Assembly: GCA_035252015.1 (NCBI GenBank)
Contig: DATFDP010000228.1
Coordinates: forward strand, 1-64,000
Source of the DNA: JAICWP01 sp035252015
GTDB taxonomy: Bacteria; Acidobacteriota; Terriglobia; Terriglobales; Acidobacteriaceae
Direction of reading: 5' to 3'
Length of the DNA stretch: 64,000 nucleotides
In this document: one piece after another, positions 1 to 7,911 of the stretch
Layout: every line of letters begins with the position of its first letter
Numbering within the stretch: the first letter of the stretch is position 1
Notes under the pieces: model-generated
The model's input: the letters and a program-made list of their open reading frames with translations, nothing else
Database searches by the model: none
Told to the model about the DNA's origin: nothing
Translations under genes and position numbers: made by a program

Positions 1-77
1 TGGTCGGGACGGCCGGATTTGAACCGGCGACCCCTTGCACCCCAAGCAAGTGCGCTACCAGGCTGCGCCACGTCCCG
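1..77 (-). tRNA. tRNA-Pro (anticodon GGG)
   Basis: Read on the minus strand this is a complete cloverleaf. The acceptor strands at 71-77 and 5-11 pair over 7 bp, position 4 gives discriminator A, and the 3' CCA is encoded (1-3). The anticodon stem CTTGC/GCAAG closes a 7-base loop TTGGGGT whose anticodon GGG (41-43) reads proline CCC codons (and possibly CCU). A D-arm with CAGCCTGGTAGCGC and a T-loop GTTCAAATCC are visible. The following winged-helix gene is on the opposite strand. Confidence 0.96.
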
Positions 78-185
78 ACGGAGAGAAGAACGGCAAGGGG
101 ATTGCTGCGTGGGTCGTCATCTGCATTTTACACCAGGGTGCTCCCTGGCGGCGGTCGGCATGGCTTGCGCTAACATGGGCTAGGC

Positions 186-1034
186 ATGGACGCTGCGCCC
201 ACCAGGCTCGTCTACCGTTTTGCCACCTTCGAAGCCGACCCAGCCACCGGCGAACTGCGCAAGGCGGGCGTGCGCCTGCGCCTCCCCGAGCAGCCGTTTC
301 GGGTGCTCATCATGATGCTGGAGCGGCCCGGCGAGCTGGTCACACGTGAGGAAATCCGCCAGAAGCTATGGCCGGCCGACACCTTCGTCGACTTCGACCA
401 CGGCCTGAATACGGTCATCAACCGTCTGCGCGAAACCCTGGGCGACTCCGCCGCCAATCCCAGGTTTATCGAGACCCTGGCACGCCGCGGCTATCGTTTC
501 CTGGCGTCGGTGGAGGCCACTGGCACTGCAACGGCGCCCCCGGCAGCGCCAGTTCAATCCATCAGTCCGGCGCTCAATGGGCGCGTTGCCGCCGTCCTCA
601 CCAAGCCGGAAGATGTGCCCGCCGTCCCACGCCGCTACGTCCGCATTCTGTTTCTCCTGATTCAGGTTATGTACTTGTGCTTTTATATTGCCGCGCTCGC
701 CCGCTTGCGCGCGATTGAGGACTTACTGGAAAGCGCGTTCACGCACTGGGCCTGGCTGGTTGTGGTGTTGGTGGTTACCGCCGCGGTCGGCATTCCCATC
801 CGTTTGTACCTGCTGGCCGCCGTTAGCTTCGACGTGCGCAGTCTTACCGACAAATTCCATCGCCTGTTTCCCTTCACATTTGCTCTCGATGAGCTGTGGG
901 CGCTGGCGCCTTTTCTGCTGTTGCCGCAAATCGGCCTGGGACTGGCCCTGGCGGCCAGCGCCGCCCTCATTTACGTTCCCTTCTCGCAACGAACCGTGCT
1001 GCTCATGGGTGACGCCCACTCACGAGCTGGGTAA
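186..1034 (+). CDS. Winged-helix (OmpR/ToxR-type) DNA-binding protein with C-terminal membrane segments
   Basis: Residues about 10-105 form a Trans_reg_C winged helix: an N-terminal beta region (YRFATFEADPATGEL), the recognition-helix region (GLNTVINRLRETLGD) and the wing (IETLARRGYRFL). The rest holds three or four hydrophobic stretches (about 155-178, 190-215, 235-270). No receiver domain is present, so it should not be a classical response regulator. The architecture resembles CadC/ToxR one-component regulators, in which a membrane-tethered DNA-binding domain senses envelope signals, but those have one TM and a periplasmic domain, whereas here the tail is polytopic with almost no soluble sensor. 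Such wHTH fusions are very common in Acidobacteriota. The ligand and targets are unknown. Confidence 0.8.
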   Translation: MDAAPTRLVYRFATFEADPATGELRKAGVRLRLPEQPFRVLIMMLERPGELVTREEIRQKLWPADTFVDFDHGLNTVINRLRETLGDSAANPRFIETLARRGYRFLASVEATGTATAPPAAPVQSISPALNGRVAAVLTKPEDVPAVPRRYVRILFLLIQVMYLCFYIAALARLRAIEDLLESAFTHWAWLVVVLVVTAAVGIPIRLYLLAAVSFDVRSLTDKFHRLFPFTFALDELWALAPFLLLPQIGLGLALAASAALIYVPFSQRTVLLMGDAHSRAG

Positions 1035-1107
1035 GTAGCGCCGCTGAGCCCTGGGTTAACGGCATAAACCATACTGCGGCGCGACCCGAGCCTCGCGAGG
1101 GAGCGCC

Positions 1108-1539
1108 CTAGCGACGGCAAAGTGGTGCCTCGCTGGCTGCCAAGAACACCAGTCGGTCCGCAGCAAAGAAGTTGGCCGCAAAGCATGCCGTGATGCTGAG
1201 CAGGTTCGCCGGTACCGGTGGCATCCCAAAACGTCCCACCAGCAGCCGCATCAGCGCCAGATTTCCGAGAATGGAAATGACGCCGTTGGTCGCGTGAAAC
1301 CGCGCCAGCCTTCGCCGTACCGCGCCGCCGCGGTCGCTCCAGGTGAAATTCTGGTGCCAGGCGAAGTTGTGCAGCACCGCCGCTTCTACTGCCAGCGCCG
1401 TCGCCAACAGGTAATCCACGGCGGCAGCGGTCAGCAGCGCCATCATGCCCAGTTGCACAGCAATCCCCGCCGCGCCAACTAGGCTGAACTTGCACCAGCG
1501 CCACCCGGTTGCGCGCCAGACTCTGTCCTGCGCGCTCAT
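1108..1539 (-). CDS. GtrA-like membrane protein
   Basis: A 143-residue, mostly hydrophobic protein with about four TM helices and the GtrA signature region (FSLVGAAGIAVQLG near the N terminus, then NFAWHQNFTWSDR). GtrA-family proteins are thought to flip or transfer lipid-linked sugars in O-antigen or teichoic-acid glycosylation. The start is taken at 1539 because this ATG overlaps the TGA of the upstream phosphotransferase gene (ATGA), which suggests translational coupling; a longer in-frame reading to 1578 exists. Co-expression with a CDP-alcohol phosphotransferase points to envelope lipid or glycolipid chemistry (inference). The substrate is unknown. Confidence 0.75.
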   Translation of the reverse strand: MSAQDRVWRATGWRWCKFSLVGAAGIAVQLGMMALLTAAAVDYLLATALAVEAAVLHNFAWHQNFTWSDRGGAVRRRLARFHATNGVISILGNLALMRLLVGRFGMPPVPANLLSITACFAANFFAADRLVFLAASEAPLCRR

Positions 1540-2267
1540 TGCAGGCGCTCCTCGCGATAGAGTTGTACGGTGTGACAAATAGCTGACACTGTCAAAATAC
1601 TGACCATGCCAGCGATCGCGATTACCCCGCCCACGTCAAAAAGCAGGTAAAGCCGGCCAAAAACGTGAACCGCCGGCCGAAACAGCAGTGCAACGCTGCC
1701 TATGGCCAGCAGAATGCGAATCTCCGTAGGCCCGAATTTGGCGTACGAAAGCCGGAAGGTTTTCAGGGTGTAGCTGGCCAGGTAGACCTCAACCGAAAGC
1801 ATGAGGAACGCCACCAGCATGCCCATGGCGACGGCGGAATGTACGTAGCCGGAGAGCGCCAGCCCACCCATGAGGAAGAAGGCGGAGAAGGTATCAATCA
1901 CATGGTCCACGTAAAAGCCGTAGCGTGGCCGCTGCCGGTTGCGCACGCGCGCCAGCGTGCCGTCCAGGCTGTCGCCTAGCCAGTTGACTGCCAGGCAGGC
2001 CACCGCGCCCAGCAGCATCATGGGTTCCCAAGCGGCCAACGCATAGCACACGCCAGCGGCAATATTCCCGCAAAAGCCCAGGGCCGTCAGGTGATCGGAG
2101 TTGATCCACGCCGGGGTGCGGGCGGCCAGCCAGAGCAGCACTTTCTTTTCTGCCGCCGCTACAAAGCTTTGTTGGATGCGGGTGGCTGGAGCGAAGCCCA
2201 GTTCTTCCCCGCGTTCCGCCCTCGGCCGTTTCAGCTTGGAAAATGCGGGAATCTCTTGCAGCGCCAT
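1536..2267 (-). CDS. CDP-alcohol phosphatidyltransferase family protein
   Basis: A 243-residue integral membrane enzyme of the family that transfers a phosphatidyl or other CDP-linked alcohol phosphate to a hydroxyl acceptor. The signature D-x2-D-G-x2-A-R...G-x3-D-x3-D is present (Asp99, Asp102, Gly103, Ala106, Arg107, Gly117, Asp121, Asp125, numbered from the chosen start), so the metal-binding catalytic residues are intact. Start 2267 is preferred over the longer reading to 2324 because AGGAGG lies 7 bases upstream. It is coupled by a 4-base overlap to the GtrA-like gene. The acceptor alcohol cannot be told from sequence; it differs from the second family member at 4650. Confidence 0.85.
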   Translation of the reverse strand: MALQEIPAFSKLKRPRAERGEELGFAPATRIQQSFVAAAEKKVLLWLAARTPAWINSDHLTALGFCGNIAAGVCYALAAWEPMMLLGAVACLAVNWLGDSLDGTLARVRNRQRPRYGFYVDHVIDTFSAFFLMGGLALSGYVHSAVAMGMLVAFLMLSVEVYLASYTLKTFRLSYAKFGPTEIRILLAIGSVALLFRPAVHVFGRLYLLFDVGGVIAIAGMVSILTVSAICHTVQLYREERLQ

Positions 2268-2398
2268 AGTCGTCCTCCTTACGCGAGAACAACTTGGCGC
2301 CTGCCCTGCGGGATAGCAATGCACGGCGCCTCAATAGGACATCAACGGCAGCTCAGCCCATAAGTCATTGATTTGCAGGAGAATGCTGCGTCAGGTCA

Positions 2399-2854
2399 TT
2401 AACGACTGTTGCCCCGAGCTTCCAGGAAGGACTGCAGAATGAGCACAGCGGCCAGTTTATCCACCACCTGGGCGCGGCGGCGAATGCTCATGTCGGTCTC
2501 GCGCAGGACCCTGTTGGCCTGCGCCGAGGTAAGACGCTCGTCCCAAAGATGAACGGGCAGGCCGAAGCGCCGGTGCAGTTCCTCGGCGAACTCCTTCATT
2601 TTCAATGACTGCGTTCCGGCGGCGCCGCTCATGTGCAGGGGATAGCCGACCACGATCTCGGAGACACCGTACTCGGCAATGGTGCGGGCAAGTTGTTCAA
2701 AATCAGCACGCTTGTTCTCGCGGCGGATGGTCTCCAGACCTTGGGCAGTGATGCCCAGGGGGTCGGAGACCGCTCGGCCGATGGTTTTTGAGCCCACGTC
2801 AAGGGCGAGAAGGCGACCGGGAGTGGATGCTGACGTGGTCTGGTCCGAACCCAC
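2399..2854 (-). CDS. ruvX: RuvX/YqgF pre-16S rRNA nuclease family (putative Holliday junction resolvase)
   Basis: A 151-residue RNase H-fold protein of normal family length. Visible motifs are the first catalytic Asp in ALDVGSKTIG, the VVGYPLHMSG segment, the acidic DERLTSAQA block and the C-terminal VDKLAAVLILQ with the last Asp. In E. coli YqgF matures the 5' end of 16S rRNA; a resolvase role is proposed from homology. The start is GTG at 2854. A TATAAT at 2866-2861 would place the transcription start at or next to this GTG, so the mRNA may be leaderless. The neighbours 3231-2929 and carD lie upstream on the same strand. Confidence 0.9.
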   Translation of the reverse strand: MGSDQTTSASTPGRLLALDVGSKTIGRAVSDPLGITAQGLETIRRENKRADFEQLARTIAEYGVSEIVVGYPLHMSGAAGTQSLKMKEFAEELHRRFGLPVHLWDERLTSAQANRVLRETDMSIRRRAQVVDKLAAVLILQSFLEARGNSR

Positions 2855-2860
2855 GCAGGA

Positions 2861-2866
2861 ATTATA
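2861..2866 (-). promoter_or_regulatory. Candidate -10 box (TATAAT) of ruvX
   Basis: A perfect TATAAT on the minus strand ends only 6 bases before the GTG codon of ruvX. I find no convincing -35 hexamer at 16-18 bp. The upstream side is taken up by a GTTTC-class repeat. Confidence 0.45.
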
Positions 2867-2870
2867 GGGG

Positions 2871-2904
2871 AGTTTCGAGCTTCAAGTTTCCAGTTTCAAA
2901 TTCC
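2871..2904. repeat. GTTTC-class low-complexity repeat (single arm)
   Basis: Three iterations of AGTTTC (2871, 2885 and 2892 approximately) occupy the gap between ruvX and the 100-residue gene, abutting the ruvX -10 box. The same word family recurs at 16836, 32360 and 59536. Confidence 0.5.
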
Positions 2905-2928
2905 TTTCAACGGAACTTAAAAACTCTT

Positions 2929-3228
2929 CTAGTAATCGCTGGGATCCTGCGCCATGCCCAGGGGTGCGGTCTCGTGCACCGGAATTTCGACTCCGGGGAT
3001 AGTGGCATTGCCATGTTCGCGCAGCGCTGCCATCGCCCGCTCCCTTTCCCCGGTCGGCACAACGGCGTTATTGGTTAGAAACTCTTCCAATTCTTCGTCG
3101 CCCCGCATGGTGCGATAAAAAGAGCCTCCATCAGGCACGTTGTACGTAATCTGATAATCGGCGATCAGGCGGTCGTATTTGTCCCGCGTCTGCCCCAGGC
3201 GAATGATATGCAGGATTCCTGAAGTCAT
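2929..3228 (-). CDS. Conserved-looking hypothetical protein, about 99 residues
   Basis: Not recognised. The product is soluble and acidic with no signal peptide or TM helix. It opens with a short beta-rich region (GILHIIRLGQTRDKYD), a tyrosine- and glycine-rich centre (VPDGGSFYRTMRGDEEL) and a helical segment rich in Arg/Glu, and ends in a Pro/Glu tail. Start ATG 3228 is chosen; a GTG directly before it (3231) is possible. It lies between carD and ruvX on the same strand, a housekeeping neighbourhood, and has coding-like composition. No function is assigned. Confidence 0.6.
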   Translation of the reverse strand: MTSGILHIIRLGQTRDKYDRLIADYQITYNVPDGGSFYRTMRGDEELEEFLTNNAVVPTGERERAMAALREHGNATIPGVEIPVHETAPLGMAQDPSDY

Positions 3229-3366
3229 CACTAACTTGGATGAGCATATGCCGTATAGGTTTGCGCGTCGGGAACACAGGGTAGGACTCCTGCAAGTAGT
3301 TTCCCGAGGGCAGGAAAGCGCTTAGGGTAGAACACTCAGGCAATCAGGACAGAGCTGGAGAGCGAC

Positions 3367-3900
3367 TCAGGCTTCGACCGGGGCAGCCTCTGGAAAGCGC
3401 AGTTTGGATTTAGCCAGGGCCTTATTCAATAACTGCTCCACATGCTCTTCATCCTGGTTTTTTGCCAGGGAGAGCTCGCTAATCAGCAGATAACGGGCCC
3501 GTTCCAGCATCTTCTTCTCCCGGAAGGACAAAGGCTTGGTCTGGTTCAGAACCAGCAGGCTCTTCAGCACGGCGGCCACGTCCAGCAGGGAACCGGTACG
3601 CATGCGTTCCGAGTTCTCTTTGAAGCGGTACTTCCAATCGGCGTTGTTGTTGCACTCCCCATCATTGAGGAAGTCCAGTATTTTCTGGATTTCCCCGTTG
3701 CGCACCACCCGCCTGAGGCCCACAGTATTGACGTTGCTGAATGGCACCATCACCTTGAGACTGCTGGACTTAATCTTAAGCAGGTAGAACTTCTCCACGG
3801 TCGCGCCGATGGTCCGGCTGCTGATTTGTTCGATAATGCCTACGCCGTGATTGGGATAGACAACCTTGTCACCGATGTGGAAATTGGCATCACTGATCAT
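3367..3900 (-). CDS. carD: CarD family transcriptional regulator
   Basis: CarD proteins bind the RNA polymerase beta subunit and stabilise open promoter complexes. The N-terminal RNAP-interacting Tudor-like domain is clear (HIGDKVVYPNHGVGIIEQI near residue 7, then KFYLLKIKSSSLKVMVP). The helical C-terminal domain (about 80-165) carries the DNA-contacting region with DWKYRFKENSERM and a leucine-rich helix ending in RARYLLISEL. Length (about 177) matches the family. Start 3900 (MISDANF) is taken; Met codons at 3903 and 3912 are alternatives, and none has a strong Shine-Dalgarno. It is divergent from greA, another polymerase-binding factor. Confidence 0.9.
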   Translation of the reverse strand: MISDANFHIGDKVVYPNHGVGIIEQISSRTIGATVEKFYLLKIKSSSLKVMVPFSNVNTVGLRRVVRNGEIQKILDFLNDGECNNNADWKYRFKENSERMRTGSLLDVAAVLKSLLVLNQTKPLSFREKKMLERARYLLISELSLAKNQDEEHVEQLLNKALAKSKLRFPEAAPVEA

Positions 3901-4159
3901 CATGAAGGGCACCCGCGAACGCAGGCCTAGCCAGAGGAACTACCTAGTTCATTATAACTAGGGGTACCTGAAACGTCAATTCCAGGTTGAGGTTAGAGCG
4001 ACAGTGTGGGCGCGCACTTGGATGCGGAAAATCTCTTTGGTGACACTCTGTCTGTTCCGTGTTCCCCTTTTGGGTCTATCTGTTAGCTGTCTCTTTGACC
4101 AGCAAATGCAGCTTCGGGAAATGCAGCAGGCTTGCGCCCCAATGCGCCTCGGCTGGCGT

Positions 4160-4165
4160 TATAAT
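4160..4165 (+). promoter_or_regulatory. Candidate -10 box (TATAAT) of greA
   Basis: A perfect TATAAT lies 14 bases before the greA ATG, implying a leader of only about 8 bases, and no Shine-Dalgarno precedes the ATG. A TTGCGC at 4132 is too far upstream (22 bp spacer) to be a good -35. Confidence 0.5.
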
Positions 4166-4179
4166 CGCTGCTGCCAGTT

Positions 4180-4653
4180 ATGCCGGAGCACATCAAGCGC
4201 AAGCTCCAGGAAGAAATTGAAACCCTGGAATACGAACTGAGTCACGATCTTCCCAAGGAACTGAAAAAGGCTGTGGCGCTCGGTGACCTCAGCGAAAATG
4301 CCGAGTATCACATGGCCAAACAGCGCCAGGAGTATGTCCGCGCCCGCCTGGGCCAGCTCAAGAAGCGGATGGCCGACCTGTCGTTGATCAACATGAACAA
4401 TATCCCCAAGGATAAGGCGGGGCTGGGCTCCAAGGTGAAGGTCTACGACTCGACCAAGGAAGAGGAGATCGAGTACGAGCTGGTGACCAGCGAAGAATCT
4501 GATGTCTCCCAGGGTAAGATTTCGACCACCTCGCCCATCGGGCGCGCCCTGCTTAACAAGAAGGTGGGCGACACCACCCTGGTCACAACACCCACGGGCA
4601 AGCGCGAACTGGAAATCCTGAGCCTGACCACTATCCACGACGAGGCGCAATGA
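4180..4653 (+). CDS. greA: Transcription elongation factor GreA
   Basis: GreA enters the RNA polymerase secondary channel and stimulates cleavage of backtracked transcripts. The 157-residue product has the usual two-part layout: an N-terminal antiparallel coiled coil (1-75) with the acidic tip motif GDLSENAEYH that coordinates the catalytic metal, and a C-terminal FKBP-like domain (80-155) with ISTTSPIGRALLNKKVGD. There is no Shine-Dalgarno, and a TATAAT sits just upstream, so the leader is very short. The stop codon overlaps the next start (ATGA), coupling it to a CDP-alcohol phosphotransferase. That pairing is odd functionally and may only reflect compact packing. Confidence 0.95.
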   Translation: MPEHIKRKLQEEIETLEYELSHDLPKELKKAVALGDLSENAEYHMAKQRQEYVRARLGQLKKRMADLSLINMNNIPKDKAGLGSKVKVYDSTKEEEIEYELVTSEESDVSQGKISTTSPIGRALLNKKVGDTTLVTTPTGKRELEILSLTTIHDEAQ

Positions 4654-5288
4654 GCTGGACAGGTGCGTTCGGGCGCGGCTGCCGCGTGCTGCTGACGGCG
4701 ATTGTCCGCTACATGGCGATTGCCCGCATCAGTCCCAACGTGCTCACCTTCCTGGGGCTGGTGATTAACCTTATCGCTGCCTGCTTTTTCGGTTATGCCA
4801 GCGGCGCCAACCAGCGGGCCATGTTTTTCTACGCCGGGCTGGTGGTGTTCGCCGCCGGCTTTATGGACCTGGTGGACGGACGCGTGGCCCGCGCCAGCAA
4901 CCGGGTGACGCGTTTTGGCGGCTTCTTCGACTCGGTGGTGGACCGCTACAGCGATGTGGCGATTTTCTTTGGCTTGCTGGTCTACTACGCGCGCGCCAAC
5001 CGTTTCTTCTATGTTGTGTTGGTGGCGGTGGTGATGACCGGTTCGGTGATGGTGAGCTACACCCGGGCGCGGGCGGAATCGCTGATTGGCTCCTGCCGGG
5101 TGGGCTTTCTGGAGCGGCCGGAGCGCCTGGTGCTGGTGATCATCGGCGCCGTCTTCAACCACATGGCACCCGTTCTGTGGGTGCTGGCGGTGTTCTCCAA
5201 CATTACCGTAATCCATCGCATCTACTACACCTGGCAAAAAACCAAGCCGAGTGAATCGGCTCCCGCCGAGAATATCAGCGCCGCGTAA
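4650..5288 (+). CDS. CDP-alcohol phosphatidyltransferase family protein (PgsA/PIP-synthase-like)
   Basis: A 212-residue membrane protein with about five or six TM helices and a full catalytic signature: Asp73, Asp76-Gly77, Ala80-Arg81, Gly90, Asp94, Asp98. A C-terminal RVGFLERPERL segment resembles the conserved region of phosphatidylinositol-phosphate- or phosphatidylglycerophosphate-synthase relatives. It should transfer a diacylglycerol phosphate from CDP-DAG to an alcohol phosphate at the cytoplasmic membrane. The acceptor is not decidable here. The start codon overlaps the greA stop. It differs from the paralogue at 1536, so the organism may make more than one polar head group through this locus (inference). 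Confidence 0.88.
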   Translation: MSWTGAFGRGCRVLLTAIVRYMAIARISPNVLTFLGLVINLIAACFFGYASGANQRAMFFYAGLVVFAAGFMDLVDGRVARASNRVTRFGGFFDSVVDRYSDVAIFFGLLVYYARANRFFYVVLVAVVMTGSVMVSYTRARAESLIGSCRVGFLERPERLVLVIIGAVFNHMAPVLWVLAVFSNITVIHRIYYTWQKTKPSESAPAENISAA

Positions 5289-5298
5289 GAAGGGCAGC

Positions 5299-6321
5299 AT
5301 GGACCGTCGCGAATTCGTCAAGCTGAGTCTCACTACCGCCCTGGTTTCTTCCGGGGTTTCACAGTCACTATTCGCGGAGAAGAGCGGCGAGATGCAATAT
5401 CGAACCCTAGGGCGCACGGGCGAGAAGGTTTCCATCGTCGGGCTGGGCGGTTACCACATCGGCATGCAGCAGGATGACAGCGAGAGCATCCGCATCATCC
5501 GCACCGCGCTCGATCATGGCATGAACTTCATGGACAATTGCTGGGACTACAACGACGGGGAAAGCGAAGTCCGCATGGGCAAGGCACTGCAGAACAGCTA
5601 CCGGCAGAAAGCTTTTCTCATGACCAAAATTGACGGACGCGACCGCAAAACCGCCGCGCAGCAGATTGATGAATCGCTGAAGCGCCTGCAGACCGACCAC
5701 ATTGACCTGCTGCAGTTCCACGAGGTGATCCGGATATCCGATCCGGAGAAGATTTTAGGCCCTGGCGGCGGTATGGAGGCGGCGCTGGCGGCAAGGAAAG
5801 CGGGCAAGATCCGATATATTGGTTTCACCGGACACAAAAATCCGGATGTACACCTGAAGATGCTTCATACCGCCTTCGCCTACCATTTCACCTTCGATGC
5901 GGTGCAGATGCCGCTCAACGTGATGGACGCGCACTTCGAAAGCTTCGAGAAGAAGGTGCTGCCGGCGCTGGTGGAGCACAAGATTGGCGTGCTGGGCATG
6001 AAGTCCATGGGCGACAGCAACATTCTGGCCAGCAAGACGGTTACGCCTGTCGAGTGCCTGCACTATGCCATGAACCTGCCCACCAGCGTGGTCATCACCG
6101 GCTGCGATTCCATGCAGATTCTGCGGCAGGCGCTGAATGCAGCCAGCAGTTTCCGGACCATGAATCGTCAGGAAGTCGCCAGCCTTCTGGCGAAGACGGC
6201 ACAAGCGGCGCAGAACGGGCGCTACGAGCCTTACAAGACTACGCACGATTTCGACGGCACGTACCAGAATCCAAAGTGGCTGGGTCCGGGCCAGAGCGGC
6301 GCCACCTATCCGCAGGCCTAA
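5299..6321 (+). CDS. Exported aldo/keto reductase family protein
   Basis: About 340 residues. An N-terminal signal (MDRREFVKLSLTTALVSSGV) looks like a degenerate Tat or Sec signal. The AKR barrel follows: the beginning GRTGEKVSIVGLGGYHIG, the catalytic Asp/Tyr in DNCWDYNDGE, Lys in FLMTKIDGRD and His in LLQFHEV, so the tetrad is intact. Members of this subgroup act on carbonyl compounds with NAD(P)H, but a periplasmic location would need Tat export with bound cofactor. The start is the ATG at 5299 with AAGGGCAGC ahead; a longer reading would overlap the previous gene. The substrate is unknown. Confidence 0.85.
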   Translation: MDRREFVKLSLTTALVSSGVSQSLFAEKSGEMQYRTLGRTGEKVSIVGLGGYHIGMQQDDSESIRIIRTALDHGMNFMDNCWDYNDGESEVRMGKALQNSYRQKAFLMTKIDGRDRKTAAQQIDESLKRLQTDHIDLLQFHEVIRISDPEKILGPGGGMEAALAARKAGKIRYIGFTGHKNPDVHLKMLHTAFAYHFTFDAVQMPLNVMDAHFESFEKKVLPALVEHKIGVLGMKSMGDSNILASKTVTPVECLHYAMNLPTSVVITGCDSMQILRQALNAASSFRTMNRQEVASLLAKTAQAAQNGRYEPYKTTHDFDGTYQNPKWLGPGQSGATYPQA

Positions 6322-6462
6322 GACAAGGAACCACAGCCTGCAACCCGCGGCTGGCCAATGGCTCGGCTTCCACTCGCATCCGGCTGCTAAAATCGCCGGA
6401 ACGCCACGTTTCCTCGTGGCTATTCATCTAACAAATAAGAGGGAGGACTGCGCATCGGCAGC

Positions 6463-6798
6463 ATGCGATCTCCACGTCTTCAGCGACTCAAGCTGGTGAA
6501 CTCGGCCATCGGATTTGTCCTTTGCGGCTTTGCCGCATCCCTGCTGGCGATTCTGTTCTGGAACAGCCACTATCAAATTCTGGCGCCAATTCTCTTTACC
6601 GTTGTTGTGGTGGCTGTGGCTATCCGCTTCGGCAGAATGGTAGGTATTCTGGGAACTCTGTTTGGAGCAGCATTGTTCGCTATTTGGCTTTATCCTCCAT
6701 TCGGAAGCCTGCGCGTGAGCAGCCAGCAGGCGCGCGGCAGCCTGCATGCGTTGTTGCTGGGCGGGCTGGTGCTGTCGTACCTGTTAGGTGCGGTGTGA
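6463..6798 (+). CDS. Small membrane protein resembling the KdpD/DUF4118 transmembrane region
   Basis: A 111-residue protein made of about four TM helices (15-37, 40-58, 60-78, 92-110) separated by short loops, with the pattern seen in DUF4118-type sensor membrane modules (FGRMVGILGTLFGAALF...YPP). No kinase domain follows, so it is either a stand-alone membrane module or a decayed sensor. The next gene, YihY, starts about 120 bases downstream on the same strand. Confidence 0.55.
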   Translation: MRSPRLQRLKLVNSAIGFVLCGFAASLLAILFWNSHYQILAPILFTVVVVAVAIRFGRMVGILGTLFGAALFAIWLYPPFGSLRVSSQQARGSLHALLLGGLVLSYLLGAV

Positions 6799-6922
6799 GG
6801 GGTGACATTCTGACATCGGCATCCGCGGGGCCCGAATCGAGGCGACGGAGCAGCGGCTTACTGCAGTTTTCCAGAGTTGTTGGATCAGCCTTCGCGAGCA
6901 TCTATGTTCATTGAGCGGAACC

Positions 6923-7810
6923 ATGCGGCTGCGCCAAATCCAAAGCGCACTGGAACGCACGTACGATGACGTGCAGCGCAAGCACACGCTGCAGATGGCT
7001 GCGGGTCTAGCCTACTACTTCGTAATGTCGTTGTTCCCGCTGCTGATCATGTTTGCCGCTGTCGTGGCATATCTGCCCATTCACCACCTGTTTGGCGAAG
7101 CACTGGACTTCATGGGCCGTTTCATGCCGAAGGACAGCATGGGGCTGGTGAAAACCGTTCTGCGGGATGTAATTACACCGTACCGGGGTAAATTGCTGTC
7201 GCTGGGAATCGTCGGAACGGTTTGGGCGGCATCAGGCGGTTTCTCCAGCATGATGGAGGCGCTCAATATAGCGTACGATGTCGAAGAGAACCGCCCATTC
7301 TGGAAAACACGTCCGCTGGCAATAGGCCTGACATTCCTGATTGGATTTCTGCTGATAGTTGCACTGGCCCTTATGCTTGTTGGCCCAAATTTCGGCGGGT
7401 GGCTGGCGGGCAAAGCCGGACTAGGCTCGGTTTTTACAGCGATATGGCCATATTTGCGGTGGTCAATTGCAGTGGGATTTACGGTGCTGGCCGTTGAACT
7501 GATCTATTTTCTCGCCCCAAACGTCAAGCAGAAGTTCAAGCGAACTCTGCCTGGTGCAGTGATCGCAATCGGCTGCTGGATTCTGCTTTCGTGGGCCCTG
7601 GGTTTCTACTTCCAGCATTTCGCTAACCTGAATAAGATGTACGGAACACTAGCAGCTGCCATTGCGCTGATGGTCTGGCTTTATTGGACGGCATTCGCCG
7701 TTCTCCTGGGCGGGGAGATTAATGCTGATCTGCTTCACGCATCAGGCAAACGCATTCCGGTGAAAGAGACAGAATCTGAGACCGACACAGCATCTGGAAA
7801 AGCGGCTTAA
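6923..7810 (+). CDS. YihY/BrkB (formerly RNase BN) family inner membrane protein
   Basis: A 295-residue polytopic protein with six or so TM helices. Family features are the early AAGLAYYFVMSLFPLLIMFAA segment, the SASGGFSS-like turn (WAASGGFSSMMEALNIAYDV) and the C-terminal LYWTAFAVLLGGEINA. The function is unsettled; the old RNase BN assignment is wrong, and transport or envelope roles have been proposed. ATG 6923 is preferred over TTG 6911. The C-terminal tail is acidic and Thr/Glu-rich. Confidence 0.88.
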   Translation: MRLRQIQSALERTYDDVQRKHTLQMAAGLAYYFVMSLFPLLIMFAAVVAYLPIHHLFGEALDFMGRFMPKDSMGLVKTVLRDVITPYRGKLLSLGIVGTVWAASGGFSSMMEALNIAYDVEENRPFWKTRPLAIGLTFLIGFLLIVALALMLVGPNFGGWLAGKAGLGSVFTAIWPYLRWSIAVGFTVLAVELIYFLAPNVKQKFKRTLPGAVIAIGCWILLSWALGFYFQHFANLNKMYGTLAAAIALMVWLYWTAFAVLLGGEINADLLHASGKRIPVKETESETDTASGKAA

Positions 7811-7911
7811 GACGCCAATCTGCCCGCTTGACCAAAAAGGCGGTTAAGCGGAAAACCCGTAGTGCTTCGGTTGTCAGGTAAAGGCGGAGCAACCTTGAGC
7901 TTGATCGGAAG

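Noticed and set aside
4132..4165. TTGCGC as -35 of greA
   Set aside because: Spacer of 22 bp is outside the 16-19 bp norm.
4443..5435. 330-codon frame on the minus strand opposite greA and the CDP-alcohol phosphotransferase gene
   Set aside because: His/Arg-rich translation with no family resemblance; it is the complement of two well-supported genes.
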